Assembly (NCBI GenBank): GCA_001687465.1 | Contig: LVLI01000743.1 | Span: 1-30,420 of the forward strand | Direction: 5' to 3' | Length of the DNA stretch: 30,420 bases | From: Halocafeteria seosinensis | Lineage: Eukaryota; Sar; Bigyra; Bicosoecida | In this document: piece by piece, positions 1 through 11,370 of the stretch | How the letters are laid out: every line of letters starts with the position of its first letter | How positions within the stretch are numbered: the first letter of the stretch is position 1 | Translations under genes and position numbers: made by a program | Notes under the pieces: model-generated | Told to the model about the DNA's origin: nothing | Seen by the model: the letters and a program-made list of their open reading frames with translations, nothing else | Database searches by the model: none

Positions 1-3000
1 GGAAAAGGGAGGAGTTGGAGGCTACCGAAAGATGCAAGTTTGGACGGTTCATGAGCTATACCGCACGTTGATATCTGCATTCCATGTTCTTTGCTCCAAC
101 CAGATGTGTTCAGAGTGGCTGCTCCGAGGAGAAGATGTAGCAACGGCGAGGTCTCGAGACGAGTCGCTAAGAAACGTGACACGGAATGCATTTAAGCGAT
201 ATGAAGGACTGACCGCGATCATCTTTGCCACGATTGCCTCATGCATGTTGTCGTCAATCGAAATGCGCAGCCCTTTAGAGGATGTGTCCGGCAAATTCGC
301 CCAAAAGATGCTTTTGTCTTGCTTCCAGACGTTACTGAAGAGCTTACCTTCATTCTTTGATGCATCAATTGCTTCAGTTGTACCCGTCGTTCTCTATATA
401 CAAAGCGCAAGGTGGAAAGCTGGTCACATTGTTCGTTCTCAAGCTCTGCGAACTCTGCTTAAGTACTTCGATAAAGATCCTGGTCGAGTCGTGCGTCAGC
501 TCGAAGAATTCTTCGGCAGAGCAGCGTTTGAGGAACTTGCAATTGCCCTTCTAGAGAAACCAGTAAGAAGTGCAAAGAATCATGCAGTCAATGAAAACGA
601 CACCGCAACCCGAAAGGATACCTCTGAAGCAGTTCTCTTGGATTTGCTTCATTCTCATGCTGCTGGTGTCTTGGCAAGGTTGTCTTCTAAACGTGCGTCA
701 CGAGTCCGGTTATTGGAAGTCCAAGCGCCGAACCGGCTCAATCACATATTATATTGCAGTGAACAGGTAGACGTTGTTGCCAACTGCTTCGTTGCCCTAG
801 TGAATATGTCAACAGTGTATGAAGGACTTCCGAGTATGATGAGTGTGGCTCGCGTATCCGTCATGTACGCAAAATGTCCGCTATTTTACTCTATCCAGCT
901 GCTTGCTTGTAGGGTAATCAAGAACATCCAGAGGCATCCTGAAACCCGCGCAAAGTTATACAAACTAGAGCTAGAAACCAAAGGACAGGAGTTTTTCGCA
1001 GACATCCGAGAATTAACCAAGCATCGAAAGGTTGTCGGTAAAGGTTCCCAAGCAGGCTTTGCACGAAGTCTGGACGATGTAAACTTACAATGGTTGATTA
1101 AGGACGATGGTTCTGAAATGAATTTTCTTGAGTCTGTGTCGACGGAGAAGCAGTCCCAAAACGAGGGTGACGGGCTTTCTGTGAGGAAGTCTATAGGGTA
1201 CAGCGTCGCACGCGGCGGAGCCCTGGATGGAATACGCCAAGCTTATGGCAATGGTCAGCGATACGCCCCTGCAGACAGTGTTACTACTGCTGACATACAA
1301 ATTGCTGGCTCAACCTTAGAGGATATGCAGGCGAGAACTGAGCAGGAGATGAAACGACCAACGACTTCCTCTTACGGAAGCCCGTCGCGTACAACAACAA
1401 GAGTGCCATTGGCTCTCCCGGAGCTTTCCTCACGTCTGAGTATATCTTTCACCGACAGCTGTAGAGTAGGAAAGTCTCTTGACCCAGAGTTTGAGGATAC
1501 TCGCGGAATACCTGATTTCTACTTCGCCCGTCACGAATCGGCTCCTCATACAGGTGCGGTATCGATAGATGCCGCAAGAAAAACGGAGGTGTCTGCTGCT
1601 GAGATTAAGAGCTCATTCTCAAATGTATTCGAGGCTTGTTGGTGGACTGATGTGGCACAGAAGCCTGCATTCTACCTCGAATGCGACGATAGTGTGTTCT
1701 TCTCGTATGGCCTTTGGCTTCCTCAGCCACTTTCCCAGTATACGGCAGACCACATGGCCCGGTATGTCTCCAGCTCAGGTGAGAAATTCAGATACAAATA
1801 CAGCTCAAGCACTCCCAATGAGACAAAGGGTTCGGAGATGACTCTTACCTTCCCTTCTCTTCTAGATTATTCTGGCAACGATTCCCGGATGGTGCAGAAT
1901 CAGCCTTCGCTGGAACTTGCGACAATGCTTTTTCAGCAACTGGAAGATGAGCATCGGTTGAGGTCATTGTCAGCGAAAAGCAGTTTGCCATCGATCTCTC
2001 AATCGAGATCTGCAGATGGTCTCCGAGGAATGGCGAGCGTTCTCGGTACAAGTAATGCTCGTTGGGATGTAGGAAACGTCGGGGTTGTCCCAAGTGACCA
2101 ATCGGAGAGTGGGAGTTTGAACGAGTCTTCTTCCAATCCCTTGAAAGAAGAACGCGAAGAGGGAAACCGACGGGGCTCTCGGGCTAGTAATGCGTCCTCT
2201 GTCGGTCGTGGCTCACAGTCCAGCAAATACCAACCGCAACCGGTGTCCCAGAATAAGGCGGGAGCTGCTAGACGGACCGAGCAAAGCAGGCCGTCGTTAT
2301 CACGGCGACCGTCCCAGCATACGCTAGGGTCTTCTCAAAAACAGGAAACATCCGCGAACGAGAAAAATGAGGAAGAGGAAAATGATCTCAGCGATCCAAA
2401 GACTATCCTTATGCGCCTACAGCGTAGAGGGAAGTATTTGGATTCACTTTTGATTTCTTCATCGAAAGGAAGATCCGTAATGGAGAGACTCGTTAAGCGG
2501 GTAACTGAGAAGGTGCTTATCGATGGCGTAGATACCATACATAGCTTTAGATTTCAAAGGTAAGTTCCAATGCGATCGCCATTGGCCTAACTGCCTATAT
2601 CTGGGTTTCCTTTGCAGAATGGAAGCCATAGATGCGAAGCCGAGCTACCAGAATACTGTAGGCAATGAGCAAGAGGAAGAGGCAGAGTCCGCAGGAGCGA
2701 AGGCTCCTATTCAATCGAGCGAAGCGTCGTTGTCCACATTTTTGCACACAGCCGGATGCAGGTATTGCGAGGCGCTCTATCCTCATTACACTTTGAAAAC
2801 AGGTGAACAAATACATTGCTACTACCACAGGGTAGCACATAGAGCGCCTGTTGCCAGCGTCGCGACGCCCTCCAGTGTTCCCGTTATGCTTCATGACGCT
2901 GGCTTGGTGACACTACCTGCCCCTCCGTTACCGCCTCATATGAGTTCTCCGGATGATTTCGCTAAAGAGACAATTGTGGTACCGTGTAGTGTTCACGAAA

Positions 3001-5127
3001 AGTGGCAATCACCCGAGGCGTTTGAGGCGACGTTTATGCATGACGTGGCGCTCCATTCAGTGCTTCCAGCGATCTCCAGTACACAGCAAGAGAGCATTCC
3101 AAGGCTAGCGCTAATCGCAGTCAGCAGCGAAGCACTGCATGGGTGTTCTTCTTCAAAGCTATCCAACTACTCAACACTGCACAGTGAAGCGTTTGCACAG
3201 TTCGAAGGGCAGGTGACGTACGCTGAAAGCTCAGCCGGTAAGCGCATGAGTGAAAAAGAACAAGATGAAATTCGCAACAGGATCTCTGGGGTCTGCCTTC
3301 CGATTAAGTTCGATTTTAAGGAACCAGAAGAACCGGAGGAAGAACAGGGCTCCGTTGAGGAGGAGGATTCGTTCCGCATTGATATATTCAATGCTAGGTC
3401 TCGGCTTTCAGAGTCGAAGGCGTTATATAACAGCGACAAGGTAGGTATCGAAGAGAGTCCCCGCTTGTGAAATATTTGTGCCTTTACCTACCATATGGTA
3501 TTCATCTGACTCGCTCAGGTTCTTGAGCGAGCATGGAGCATGGACATGGAGCGCATCCGACGCAAGACAGATCTGCCTATGGACTATGATTCCCTCAATG
3601 AAAAGGGCGTCGTTTATGAGCACCTGTTTCCCCATTATGAGCTTATTTGGCGGGTATGTACTTAACGAAGCAGAAATTGCTTTGGTCATCATTACTCTTC
3701 GCTTCCGCAGCTGTTCGAATACTACTCGGCAGTTGACTTCAAAGATATCTTTACCGTCACTCCTCCGGGGTATAAGAAGCTTTGCTCTGATCTGGGACTA
3801 CCGAATTCCCAGATCCCACAAGGGACTCTGGATCGGATATTCGTAGCGGTTCGTGATGAGTTCTACACATCTATATTTTGACGGTGCGGAGCACTCAGCA
3901 TTTCGTATCTATGCAGGTAAACGTAGAGGAAGGAGACGAGGAAGAGGATCTTCTTAACCCGGATAAGTCACTCCTTCGTTTTGAATTCCTTGAGACCTTC
4001 ATCCGTCTCGCATGTGAAAAGTACAAAGAGGCGTCTTCGGTCGCTGAACAACTAGATATGTTCGTAGAAAACGAGTTGACACGGCTCTCACAGAAGAAGG
4101 ACTTTAGTGCGTTGTACCCTTTCTTCGGCGACGAGTATCGCGAAGCCTATGTGTACTCAAAAGATGTCGTGTCGGTACTTCGCAAGCACTTTACAAACTT
4201 GGACCTTATGCATCGAGCGTTCTCCCGTCAGCAGGTATGTAGGCTCCGTCTCAGAGCCGTCGAAGTTATACTGTGCTCACACTGAGGTTACTCGGATTTC
4301 ACTCCCTGCAGATACTTGAAACAACGAAGAAAGGAACTCGCCGCGTAGAAGTGGGAGGGAAATCAGTTTTCCGGTACGTTTACTCAACGTTTGTCCTGAT
4401 AGTACGCTAGGAGACCATAATCCTTTTGCCGCAGGCAAAATAATCCTTTGATGTCCTATGATGGTTGGATGTCTCTGCTACAGTGTACGCGGGTAATATC
4501 CACGGTACGACGGTTACAGAGCAGTGTAAATGGCTGATTGAACTGTTACCTTCGTTTTCGTCATGGTACTCAGGACTTTACAAAACGAGAAGCTGCGATT
4601 ATATTCCTAATGTCGCGAAGTCGCTCCTCGAATGATAAGGATATCAAACAGTATGTGAAGTCAATGCACTTGAACCAAGCTGACTTCTTGGAAGTACGTG
4701 CTGCATGAGAGGCTGTCACCCGCTGTTTGATTCACTGGCTCTCATGGCTGTAACAAACAGGCTCTGTGTCGTGTAGCTCAAATCAAGCCGCTTCCGACCG
4801 ATGAGTATCTTGAGCAGTACTGCAACTCGTCCACTTTCGTATACTGCCAACTTGCGGCGAAAAAGAAACTTCCTCGGAACGTACACGGTAGGTGGTCAAT
4901 TGATGCCAGATTTTTCTCTTTTGGCTGGTTAGTTTATGCTTCGCTTATTTTCAACAGCTTTTCCAACAACTGGTATGCTGGATATATATAACAAAGAGCC
5001 ACTGAGTGCTCTTTTTGAGAAGCTTATGGATTGGCTGGCGTACTACCTGGATGAATATGTAGGTAATGGCGACGGCAAGCTTGATGCTGCCGATTTCCGT
5101 AGAGTCCAGCAGCTGATGTTTGGGTAG
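1..5127 (+). CDS. Large multi-exon protein with helical N-terminal half and C-terminal degenerate EF-hand, probably ciliary (5' end possibly outside window)
   Basis: Ten exons join into one frame: 1-2559, 2618-3440, 3519-3653, 3711-3848 (or 3842), 3917-4234, 4312-4373, 4435-4492, 4574-4693, 4761-4887 and 4958-5127. All introns are GT-AG and 57-81 nt long. From the first ATG (32) the product is about 1,492 residues, but the frame is open to the window edge, so the true start may be upstream. The first ~330 residues look all-helical, like ARM/HEAT solenoids. Next come a long low-complexity Ser/Gln/Arg/Glu-rich part, a C-x2-C plus H-C-x2-H cluster (about 2757-2830) that could bind zinc, and conserved-looking helical blocks encoded around 3940-4050 and 4574-4800. 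The final exon has an EF-hand-like loop, GNGDGKLDAADF, with the first ligand position replaced. The block order resembles large EF-hand proteins of motile cilia as I remember them; that assignment is inference. Exon joins are well supported, function only moderately. Confidence 0.82.
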
Positions 5128-6329
5128 GAATTGTTGCCAGTATTCGGTAATCCTATCAGAATAAAACATCTAAATTGTAGTTTGTTCCTTCCTGGCTACC
5201 GTTGCTTTATTTCAACCATGCAGAGAAATATCCAGATACCAGTATTATGTGCACTACCGCCAGCGGGTCTACCCTGTCCAAAGGGAATCTCAACGTTGCG
5301 GCGCTAATTTTAGTTAAGGCTGAATGCTACAGCAATCCTACGCTTCAATTGTCTTCTCAAGACCACAATGCTACTCACGGACTAAGTAGCATGCAGGAGC
5401 GCTGGACGTCGTACCACCGAAACGTGTAGCCAAAGAATTCCCGGTTGCTAGACGGAACTTCTCTGTAGTGTGTGGTTTTTTCCTTTTTTTGTTTTGTTTT
5501 TTTTTTTGCATGAACTCGTAGTGTGGATGTGAGGCTTCCCCTAGAAGCCAGTGGGTCAAACACTCCGCAAGTCTACCTGCTGGAAGGAGACATGATGTCA
5601 CATGAACAGTCTGTGCACATCGTAGTTGCAACGGGCCAGGGCATTCAGGATTTAACTTTCAAATGTATTCAATTTATCTCGCTATGGTTGAGAATTTATT
5701 GTTTTCGGTATTGGCTCGCAAGCCAAAGTACCGATTGTCACGTTCCCACTTCTACCTAGTCAGTTGTCAACTTGCCAACATCGCACATCGGCTATATCCC
5801 AGCACGTCGACTGGCGAAAACGATTTTGATGTGCTTGTTTCTCCGCCGCAAATGTTTCGGCGCCTCAGCTGTGACCCCACCAAGTTGCAGGGACTACAAT
5901 ATACACGACTACCTCAGGGTAAAATACACAAACAGCCAGGGTGACACTCGTTGCAGCCGTCGTGGAGAGCATTCGGAATCAACACATTAGCACAAAATTT
6001 GCAACCGCTTTTTTTGACTTTGGCAATCTTATCGGTGGGTACGGAGTACATTCATCTTCCGACCCAGTCGGAACGAACCACCACCACAGATTTGACGGCC
6101 ATGATCAGCCAACGGGAAACTGCAGACGCAGCGGTCTCCCGCAGTGTTCAGCTCCCTCGGAGGCACACATTCGAAGTACCGTAAACCAACATTATAACCT
6201 GAATCGTATGTTTGCTCTTTGAAATACAGCGCTCGTACTTCCCAACGGTATTACCTAAATCGCTTGCCTTTCGAAGTTCGGCATGCATTTACGGGGTGTA
6301 CAATACCGTCAAACAAGTGGTTACAACCT
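5128..6329. other. Intergenic stretch without a supportable gene
   Basis: No convincing gene is visible between the stop of the EF-hand gene and the cysteine-rich pseudogene. A T-rich tract lies at about 5474-5508. Short open stretches on the plus strand (for example 5523-5640 and 5951-6184) have a protein-like look but are interrupted by stops and I could not join them by plausible splice sites. They might be decayed 5' parts of the cysteine-rich gene downstream. Confidence 0.5.
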
Positions 6330-7300
6330 GCGACACCGAATGCAGGAGTTGTGCAGATGACAAGGTTCCTAACTTGGATAAAAGCCGCTGGGGCTATCAA
6401 TATGCTTCTTTGGAGAATAAAATTTGTCGATCCTGTGGCAATGGCTCTACTCCCCATGGTGCGCAAACGGGTTGTAAATCATATCGTGTCACAGAGGTGT
6501 CCGGATTCAATGATACTGATTGCAGACCGTGCCCCGACGACAAAGTTCCCAACTAAGCAAGGACACGCTGCCACTGGAAAAACGATTCTGAATTTGCCTT
6601 GTCGAAAAATGAAACCTGCCGACCCTGTGGAAGTGGTAGCATTCCGACACACGCGCAAACCGAATGTGCTGAAGGTGAAGCGTAGTGTACCAAGTGCCCG
6701 GAAGATAAAGTTCTATAGTCAGAAAACTGTAGGCCGTGCGGGATGGCTCAGTTCCAAACTCTGGCCAGACGGATTGCCGCAAATGTGCATCCAATGAGGT
6801 TTCAGGAGTTAAAGGGAAAGAATGCAAATTGTGTCCGCAGGACAAGGTAGCAAATCAAGAGGGAAACTGTTGCGTTTGCATTAGGGATACAGAGTATTCA
6901 CCGGCGGAAGACGAAAGGTGTCAAAGCTGCGGAATTGGGTCCGTCCCACACGGCCTTCAAACCGGGTGTGTCGACTGTCCGCCAGCCACGGTTTCTCCCA
7001 GAGATGAAGCCCACTGTACAAAATATTCAGGCGATAGGGTTGCGAACGACCAAAAGACGCATTGAGTATGCAGAAACCCATGAGTATTCACCGAGTAGCA
7101 ATCAGAGTTGCCGACTGTGTGGTAGTGGTTCAATTCCCACAAAATTTCATGATGATTGTCCGCCGTGCTTTGGCAATGAAGTATCCGGAATACATGATTA
7201 CATGATGCCAATTGTATACCTTGTTTGGCAGGTTCAATGCCCAATGTTCAGGGTAATCGCTGTATACCTCGTGTTCAAGTGTCGAGAAGAACGGTGAGTA
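6330..7300 (+). pseudogene. Decayed gene for cysteine-rich repeat protein (ephrin-receptor-like/GCC2-GCC3 style repeats)
   Basis: Translation in two plus-strand frames gives repeated units with the pattern C-x2-C, then GS(V/I/T)P, then QT-x-C, then CP-x(2)-KV-(A/P)N. At least four full or partial units are seen. Such short disulfide repeats occur in extracellular and adhesion proteins. The gene is broken: in-frame stops lie at 6554-6556 (TAA), 6683-6685 (TAG) and 6716-6718 (TAG), the frame changes near 6736, another stop (TGA) ends that frame at about 7063-7065, and homology resumes in the first frame to about 7200. Introns do not explain these stops, because the repeat pattern continues straight across them. 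No start or signal peptide was found. The family name is inferred from cysteine spacing only. Confidence 0.7.
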
Positions 7301-7450
7301 CTTTGAGAAAGAAGCCACTGGGGCAACTAACATGGAAAAAAAAGATAAAAAGTTAGCACGGGCTTGCCCCTCACAACGTATCGAACCGTCTTCCGTTGGA
7401 AACTCAAAGCCAGGGCCTGAATCCCTTGGCTCCCCCTTGTCGCGCAATCG

Positions 7451-8494
7451 CTAGAAAGTCACTCTCTTTCCCCTTTGTGGAGATACAATCCGTCGATAAC
7501 GAACTACTGACCTGTTCGACGTGCTATGAGTTCCTGTAGAGGTGGAAATGCTAGTCTTCGACGAGGTAGTGGTAAGGCTTGAGGTGGCAGTCCGAGTTAC
7601 TGTCCCGGTCACAGTTTTAGTATATGAGGAGGTTGGAGTCGGCATAAGAGTAGAAGTCCGGGTGTTGCTCCAGATTGCAGAACTAGTGTGAGCTCTCGAA
7701 GGGGAGGTGGTTGCAGTGTGTGAACCAGTACTACCTGGAGTCGTCGTAGCTGTAGCTGTAGTCGGCGTAAGAGTAGAAGTTCGGGTGTTGCTCCAGGTTG
7801 CAGAGCTAGAGTGAGTCCGCGAAGGGGATGTGGTTCCAGTATGTGAACCAGTACCATGTGGGGTCGTTGAAGCTGTAGCTGTGGTCGTCGGTCGTCCACT
7901 CGTTATGTAGAACCGCTTCACGAGTGTCCCGCGAACGGATGTGCCACTATATCCCGTCACTTCGTGAAGAAGAAACCAGTGATTCCTGTCGTCACTCCCG
8001 TGAAGAGTCCAGGTTTTGGGATCCCTTCCTTCATTGTCATTCGCCGTATACCACTCATAGCTATCAAATGTGTAAGCTGATCCCGCTCCGCTATCTGAGA
8101 TTAAAACTGATTGACCAACCTGGCTGCCGTGGCCTCCAAAGTTGTAGTCTAGCCATTTCGTGCCTGTGCCGGCGATGATGTTTCCAACACCTTCTCCAGC
8201 AGGGCTTGCTCCATTTGGATTTTCCACGTGTTTAAGGAGAACAACAGCGTCTTCATGTCTCAGCCGAAATATCGATACCTGGATACAAGACTTACTCACA
8301 CAAGCTTGTTGGCAGCATTGAGCCTTCCGTTCAGTAATAGTCCATTTGATGTAGCGAAACTTTACCTCTATTCCATTAACTTCGAGGATGTTCATAAGCA
8401 AAACTGCGGTGAGACACAGAGCCCTGCTGGCCAACGACTTGGCTTCGTGCACGTATGTCGCTCGTTGCTGTGTGCAGCTGTGTCGCGACAACAT
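7451..8494 (-). CDS. Secreted discoidin-like domain protein with Ser/Thr-rich C-terminal region (paralog 1)
   Basis: A single exon of 347 residues. A hydrophobic stretch at about residues 21-37 is a likely signal peptide preceded by a longer polar leader, so the true start could differ. Residues ~45-195 form a domain opening with FRYIKWTIT, then a Cys cluster, NPNGASPAGEG, TKWLDYNFG, YTANDNEGRDPKTWTLHGS. This layout (substituted NPGGSNP block, TKWLD, NDxxGRDP, WTLxGS) marks a discoidin/F5-8C-like fold common in algal and protist surface proteins. Residues ~200-330 are almost all Ser, Thr and Pro and contain a 41-residue tandem duplication; such regions are usually O-glycosylated stalks. The protein ends in a basic tail, YRRIVSPQRGKR. 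Ligand unknown; extracellular or cell-surface role inferred. Confidence 0.82.
   Translation of the reverse strand: MLSRHSCTQQRATYVHEAKSLASRALCLTAVLLMNILEVNGIEVKFRYIKWTITERKAQCCQQACVSKSCIQVSIFRLRHEDAVVLLKHVENPNGASPAGEGVGNIIAGTGTKWLDYNFGGHGSQVGQSVLISDSGAGSAYTFDSYEWYTANDNEGRDPKTWTLHGSDDRNHWFLLHEVTGYSGTSVRGTLVKRFYITSGRPTTTATASTTPHGTGSHTGTTSPSRTHSSSATWSNTRTSTLTPTTATATTTPGSTGSHTATTSPSRAHTSSAIWSNTRTSTLMPTPTSSYTKTVTGTVTRTATSSLTTTSSKTSISTSTGTHSTSNRSVVRYRRIVSPQRGKRVTF
7638..7883 (-). repeat. Two tandem 123-bp units inside the Ser/Thr-rich region
   Basis: Units 7638-7760 and 7761-7883 align along their length, each starting GTCGGC(A/G)TAAGAGTAGAAGT on the plus strand. The length is 41 codons, so the frame is kept. 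Both encode a block containing GSHT, TTSPSR and WSNTRTSTL. Trp inside an otherwise Ser/Thr/Pro-only region is shared by both units. Confidence 0.85.
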
Positions 8495-9397
8495 TTCCTC
8501 AAATAGTCCTATGCAGTAGATACAACATAGCCTTCTTTATCGGTCTAAACAAGAGCAAAACACTCTTACAACTGCGTGTGCTGCGCCCAATAACAGCGAA
8601 CGCTAGGGGAGCCTCACCTCAGCTCCGCAGCGGTGTGTGTCTGGGAACCTGCGCCGAGCACAGACGGGGTAAATGATACGGATAATAAAGGGTAGAGGGA
8701 GAGGACTATGAAGACGTCCATAGAGAACTATTTAATTTAGCTGGAAGTCAACATGATCAAGCTACTAATTGTATAAGCAAGGCAGTTCCTGGAGCCCTAA
8801 GACAAGAAGTTAGAGAAGCCGACGAGGGTAAGCGTATCGTTTTGTTCGAATATGTCGCTCCTCAAACAACGTGAGGAGTAGCTGGCGCTTCCTTTATAGG
8901 TGTACGAGCAAGCACGAGCCAGTAATCAGGGCCAGATGAACTCTACTACCTCGAACACGTCATAGTAGCAGTCACATAGTCATCCCTGTTTTAGACAACA
9001 GTGAAACTTACATCTAGACCGATTCACACAAGGGGCAATGTAAACGTACTTGGTGACTTCCTCTGGAAACTAGCTATCTTTGACGATAGCGTCGAAATTC
9101 CGCAGATTCAAGAGGACTGTTGATTCTCCAAAGCATACTACCCATGGCAGCTTCAAGATCGCGCAGCTTCAGATGTACTAACAGTACCTATACTTATGAC
9201 AACATTTTCCGGCTCCGAGTCTGAATGACTCCATTACATAGCCTCCAAGAAGACTCATGCCTTAGCTGTTCAGGATTCTTCGACCTTTGCACCATCCCCG
9301 AGATTTGCCACTAGCGCTAGTAACTCCCGCAGAGTTAGCGTACCAGCTAACAATTTTCCACGTTCTCTTCGTATCATTATACATCATATTCTTGTAC
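8495..9397. other. Intergenic stretch with a faint gag-like coding trace
   Basis: No gene is supported here. On the plus strand a stop-free run of about 60 codons (8692-8871) reads like folded protein, with VPGALRQEVREADEGK in the middle. This loosely recalls the gag region of Ty1/copia elements, but no protease, integrase or reverse transcriptase segments are seen nearby. The rest (8872-9397) is interrupted by stops in every frame. Confidence 0.35.
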
Positions 9398-10282
9398 TTA
9401 CATCGGTTTAGGCTTCCCAATCACAACTGATCTTTGGACTCGTTGAGGAGTTAATCTCAGTTCCCCAGGTGAACCAGGCAAGACACTGGGGCTGTTGTCT
9501 GAGACAGCATTGCTTATTGTTGGAGTTTCACTAGTTGTAGGTGTGAGACTTACACTGTCTGTAGGCGTACTTGTCGAGGATGACAACGCTGATGTCACGC
9601 TGCTCGTGCCTGTGGACGACGATGAGCTCGATGACGTAGGGCTAGCTGTTAAGGTCCGACTAGGCGTGTCTGACAAAGTGGCTGAAGAAGATACTGTTGT
9701 AGTCGGCGTTGGTGTTGGGCTGGATAATCCATCGTTGATAATGAACTCCTCTACCGACACCCTACGCAATGTCGTTGCGGTGAAGTTCTCTACTTTATGC
9801 AGAAGCGTCCATTCTTCACTCTCATTTCGCCCATTCAACGTCCATGACGCGGGATCTCGTTCAATTCTATCGTTAGCGGTGTACCATACGTAGCCGTCAA
9901 ATTTGTAACTTGCTCCAACTCCTGCATCGAATATTACGATGCTTTCGCCTCGCGTTTCTCTACTGGCGGCAAAGTTTTGATCCAGCCACTTCGTAAATAC
10001 GCTGCTTTGAAGGTTAATGGCATCTTCATTTGGAGGATTGCTGCCACCTGGATTGGTTATATTGCTTCCCACCTGGAAGAAGTGGCCGCTTCGTTTGAGC
10101 ATGAACATCGAGGCTTGAAGACATCCTCCCGTGCCCTCCAGGCAGAGCTCTGTGCTCCCACCTCGCCTTTCTGTAATATTCCACTTGATAAAGCGGTATT
10201 CGGCCGCTATTGAATCCACGTAGGAAGGAAAAATCCACAATGTCAGGAGTATTGTGAGGTAATAGACCCAATATGCAGTCAT
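9398..10282 (-). CDS. Secreted discoidin-like domain protein with Ser/Thr-rich C-terminal region (paralog 2)
   Basis: A single exon. I chose the ATG at 10282 because a classic signal peptide follows at once (MTAYWVYYLTILLTLWIF, ending near SIAA), giving 294 residues; the frame is open further upstream to an ATG at 10531, but that would bury the signal 83 residues in. Residues ~28-180 are the discoidin-like domain: YRFIKWNIT, two cysteines, NPGGSNPPNE, TKWLDQNF, YTANDRIERDP, WTLNGR. Residues ~185-270 are Ser/Thr/Pro-rich. The tail reads LRLTPQRVQRS. It is a paralog of the genes at 7451-8494 (same strand) and 17579-18817 (opposite strand). Role at or outside the cell surface is inferred. Confidence 0.82.
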   Translation of the reverse strand: MTAYWVYYLTILLTLWIFPSYVDSIAAEYRFIKWNITERRGGSTELCLEGTGGCLQASMFMLKRSGHFFQVGSNITNPGGSNPPNEDAINLQSSVFTKWLDQNFAASRETRGESIVIFDAGVGASYKFDGYVWYTANDRIERDPASWTLNGRNESEEWTLLHKVENFTATTLRRVSVEEFIINDGLSSPTPTPTTTVSSSATLSDTPSRTLTASPTSSSSSSSTGTSSVTSALSSSTSTPTDSVSLTPTTSETPTISNAVSDNSPSVLPGSPGELRLTPQRVQRSVVIGKPKPM

Positions 10283-10660
10283 ATTAACACCGCCTTGGAG
10301 TGTTGACGAGCTCTTCAGGGCAGCAACTGGTAACGATGCATTACTAAATGACCTTCTTTTTTTCATCGTTATCATCGAAGTCCTTCTGTTTGCCGAATGA
10401 GTTAGGTACTGAAAGCTACACTTGCGAGCGACAATGCTGCGAATGTTTCCGATAGTAGATGAACCCTTGGGGACTGGAACTCTGAGTGAATGTAACTCAG
10501 TCACAATTTGGTTGAAATAGGCCCTTACCATTCAGAATGTCAATACGCGTAACGTCATCGAAGTTGTGGGCAACTATAGCTATGAAATCAATGTAGTGTT
10601 CCTGGACGCCTCCCTGAGTTGTGTACTGTGGCAGCGTACCGCATTTAGAGAATTGTCCGT

Positions 10661-10760
10661 TCATCACAATTCTTACCGAAGCTTCTCATGTGGGTTAAAT
10701 AGTGGTGAATGTCTGTCAGTAATAGTTCCTCCGTCCGTTTATGTCGTTTCATGATGCGTT
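10661..10760. repeat. 100-bp direct repeat, copy 1
   Basis: Matches 10891-10990 in the same orientation with scattered mismatches, sharing CATGTGGGTTAAATA and CTGTCAGTA. The two copies are offset by 230 bp. The unit has no coding sense that I can see and may be a remnant of a small non-autonomous element. Confidence 0.75.
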
Positions 10761-10890
10761 GACTCGCTTCCCAACTTAAAATCCCAAGTCGAGAGTTTCT
10801 CAGTGTCCTGCTCCGGCTCCTCCAACTGTGCTTTCTTCCAAAGCTCCCATACTTAAATGGCCGTCTCCATCCAATACAGTCCAATTTCGC

Positions 10891-10990
10891 TCATCAGAAA
10901 TTCTTATCGAAGCTTCCCATGTGGGTTAAATAATGGTGACTGTCTGTCAGTATACGTTCCTCTGTCCGTTCATGGCGTTTCATAATGCGT
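10891..10990. repeat. 100-bp direct repeat, copy 2
   Basis: Second copy of the repeat at 10661-10760, similar in length and order of conserved blocks. No target-site duplication or terminal inverted repeat could be made out by eye. Confidence 0.75.
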
Positions 10991-11370
10991 TTAAACGCAG
11001 AAGAACAAGGCCCGGTGGCACCGTGAGGAGCGAGGCCCAAGAAGCTCTGATGGGATACATGTGAAGAACCTCATACTCACAAAGAGTCCGAGTGTTGGTG
11101 AGCGTAGGGGTAGGCAATGCAGGAAGGCCCTGGGGAGATCTTCGATGGCGTGAAGGTCCCGCAGAGGATGCGGTCAACTCCCCCGTCGGTGGGCTATCTG
11201 TCACATATGTGTGTGTGTCCCGCAACTTGCCGCAACTGTACAGTAAATTTCCACTTCGCCGGTAGGCCATAAATAATACACACTACTACTGTTTTACATG
11301 CTGGATCCCTCATATTGAAGAGCATTTCTTTCGCATATGCTTATAGCTTTCTGAATGGAGCCAATGAATT

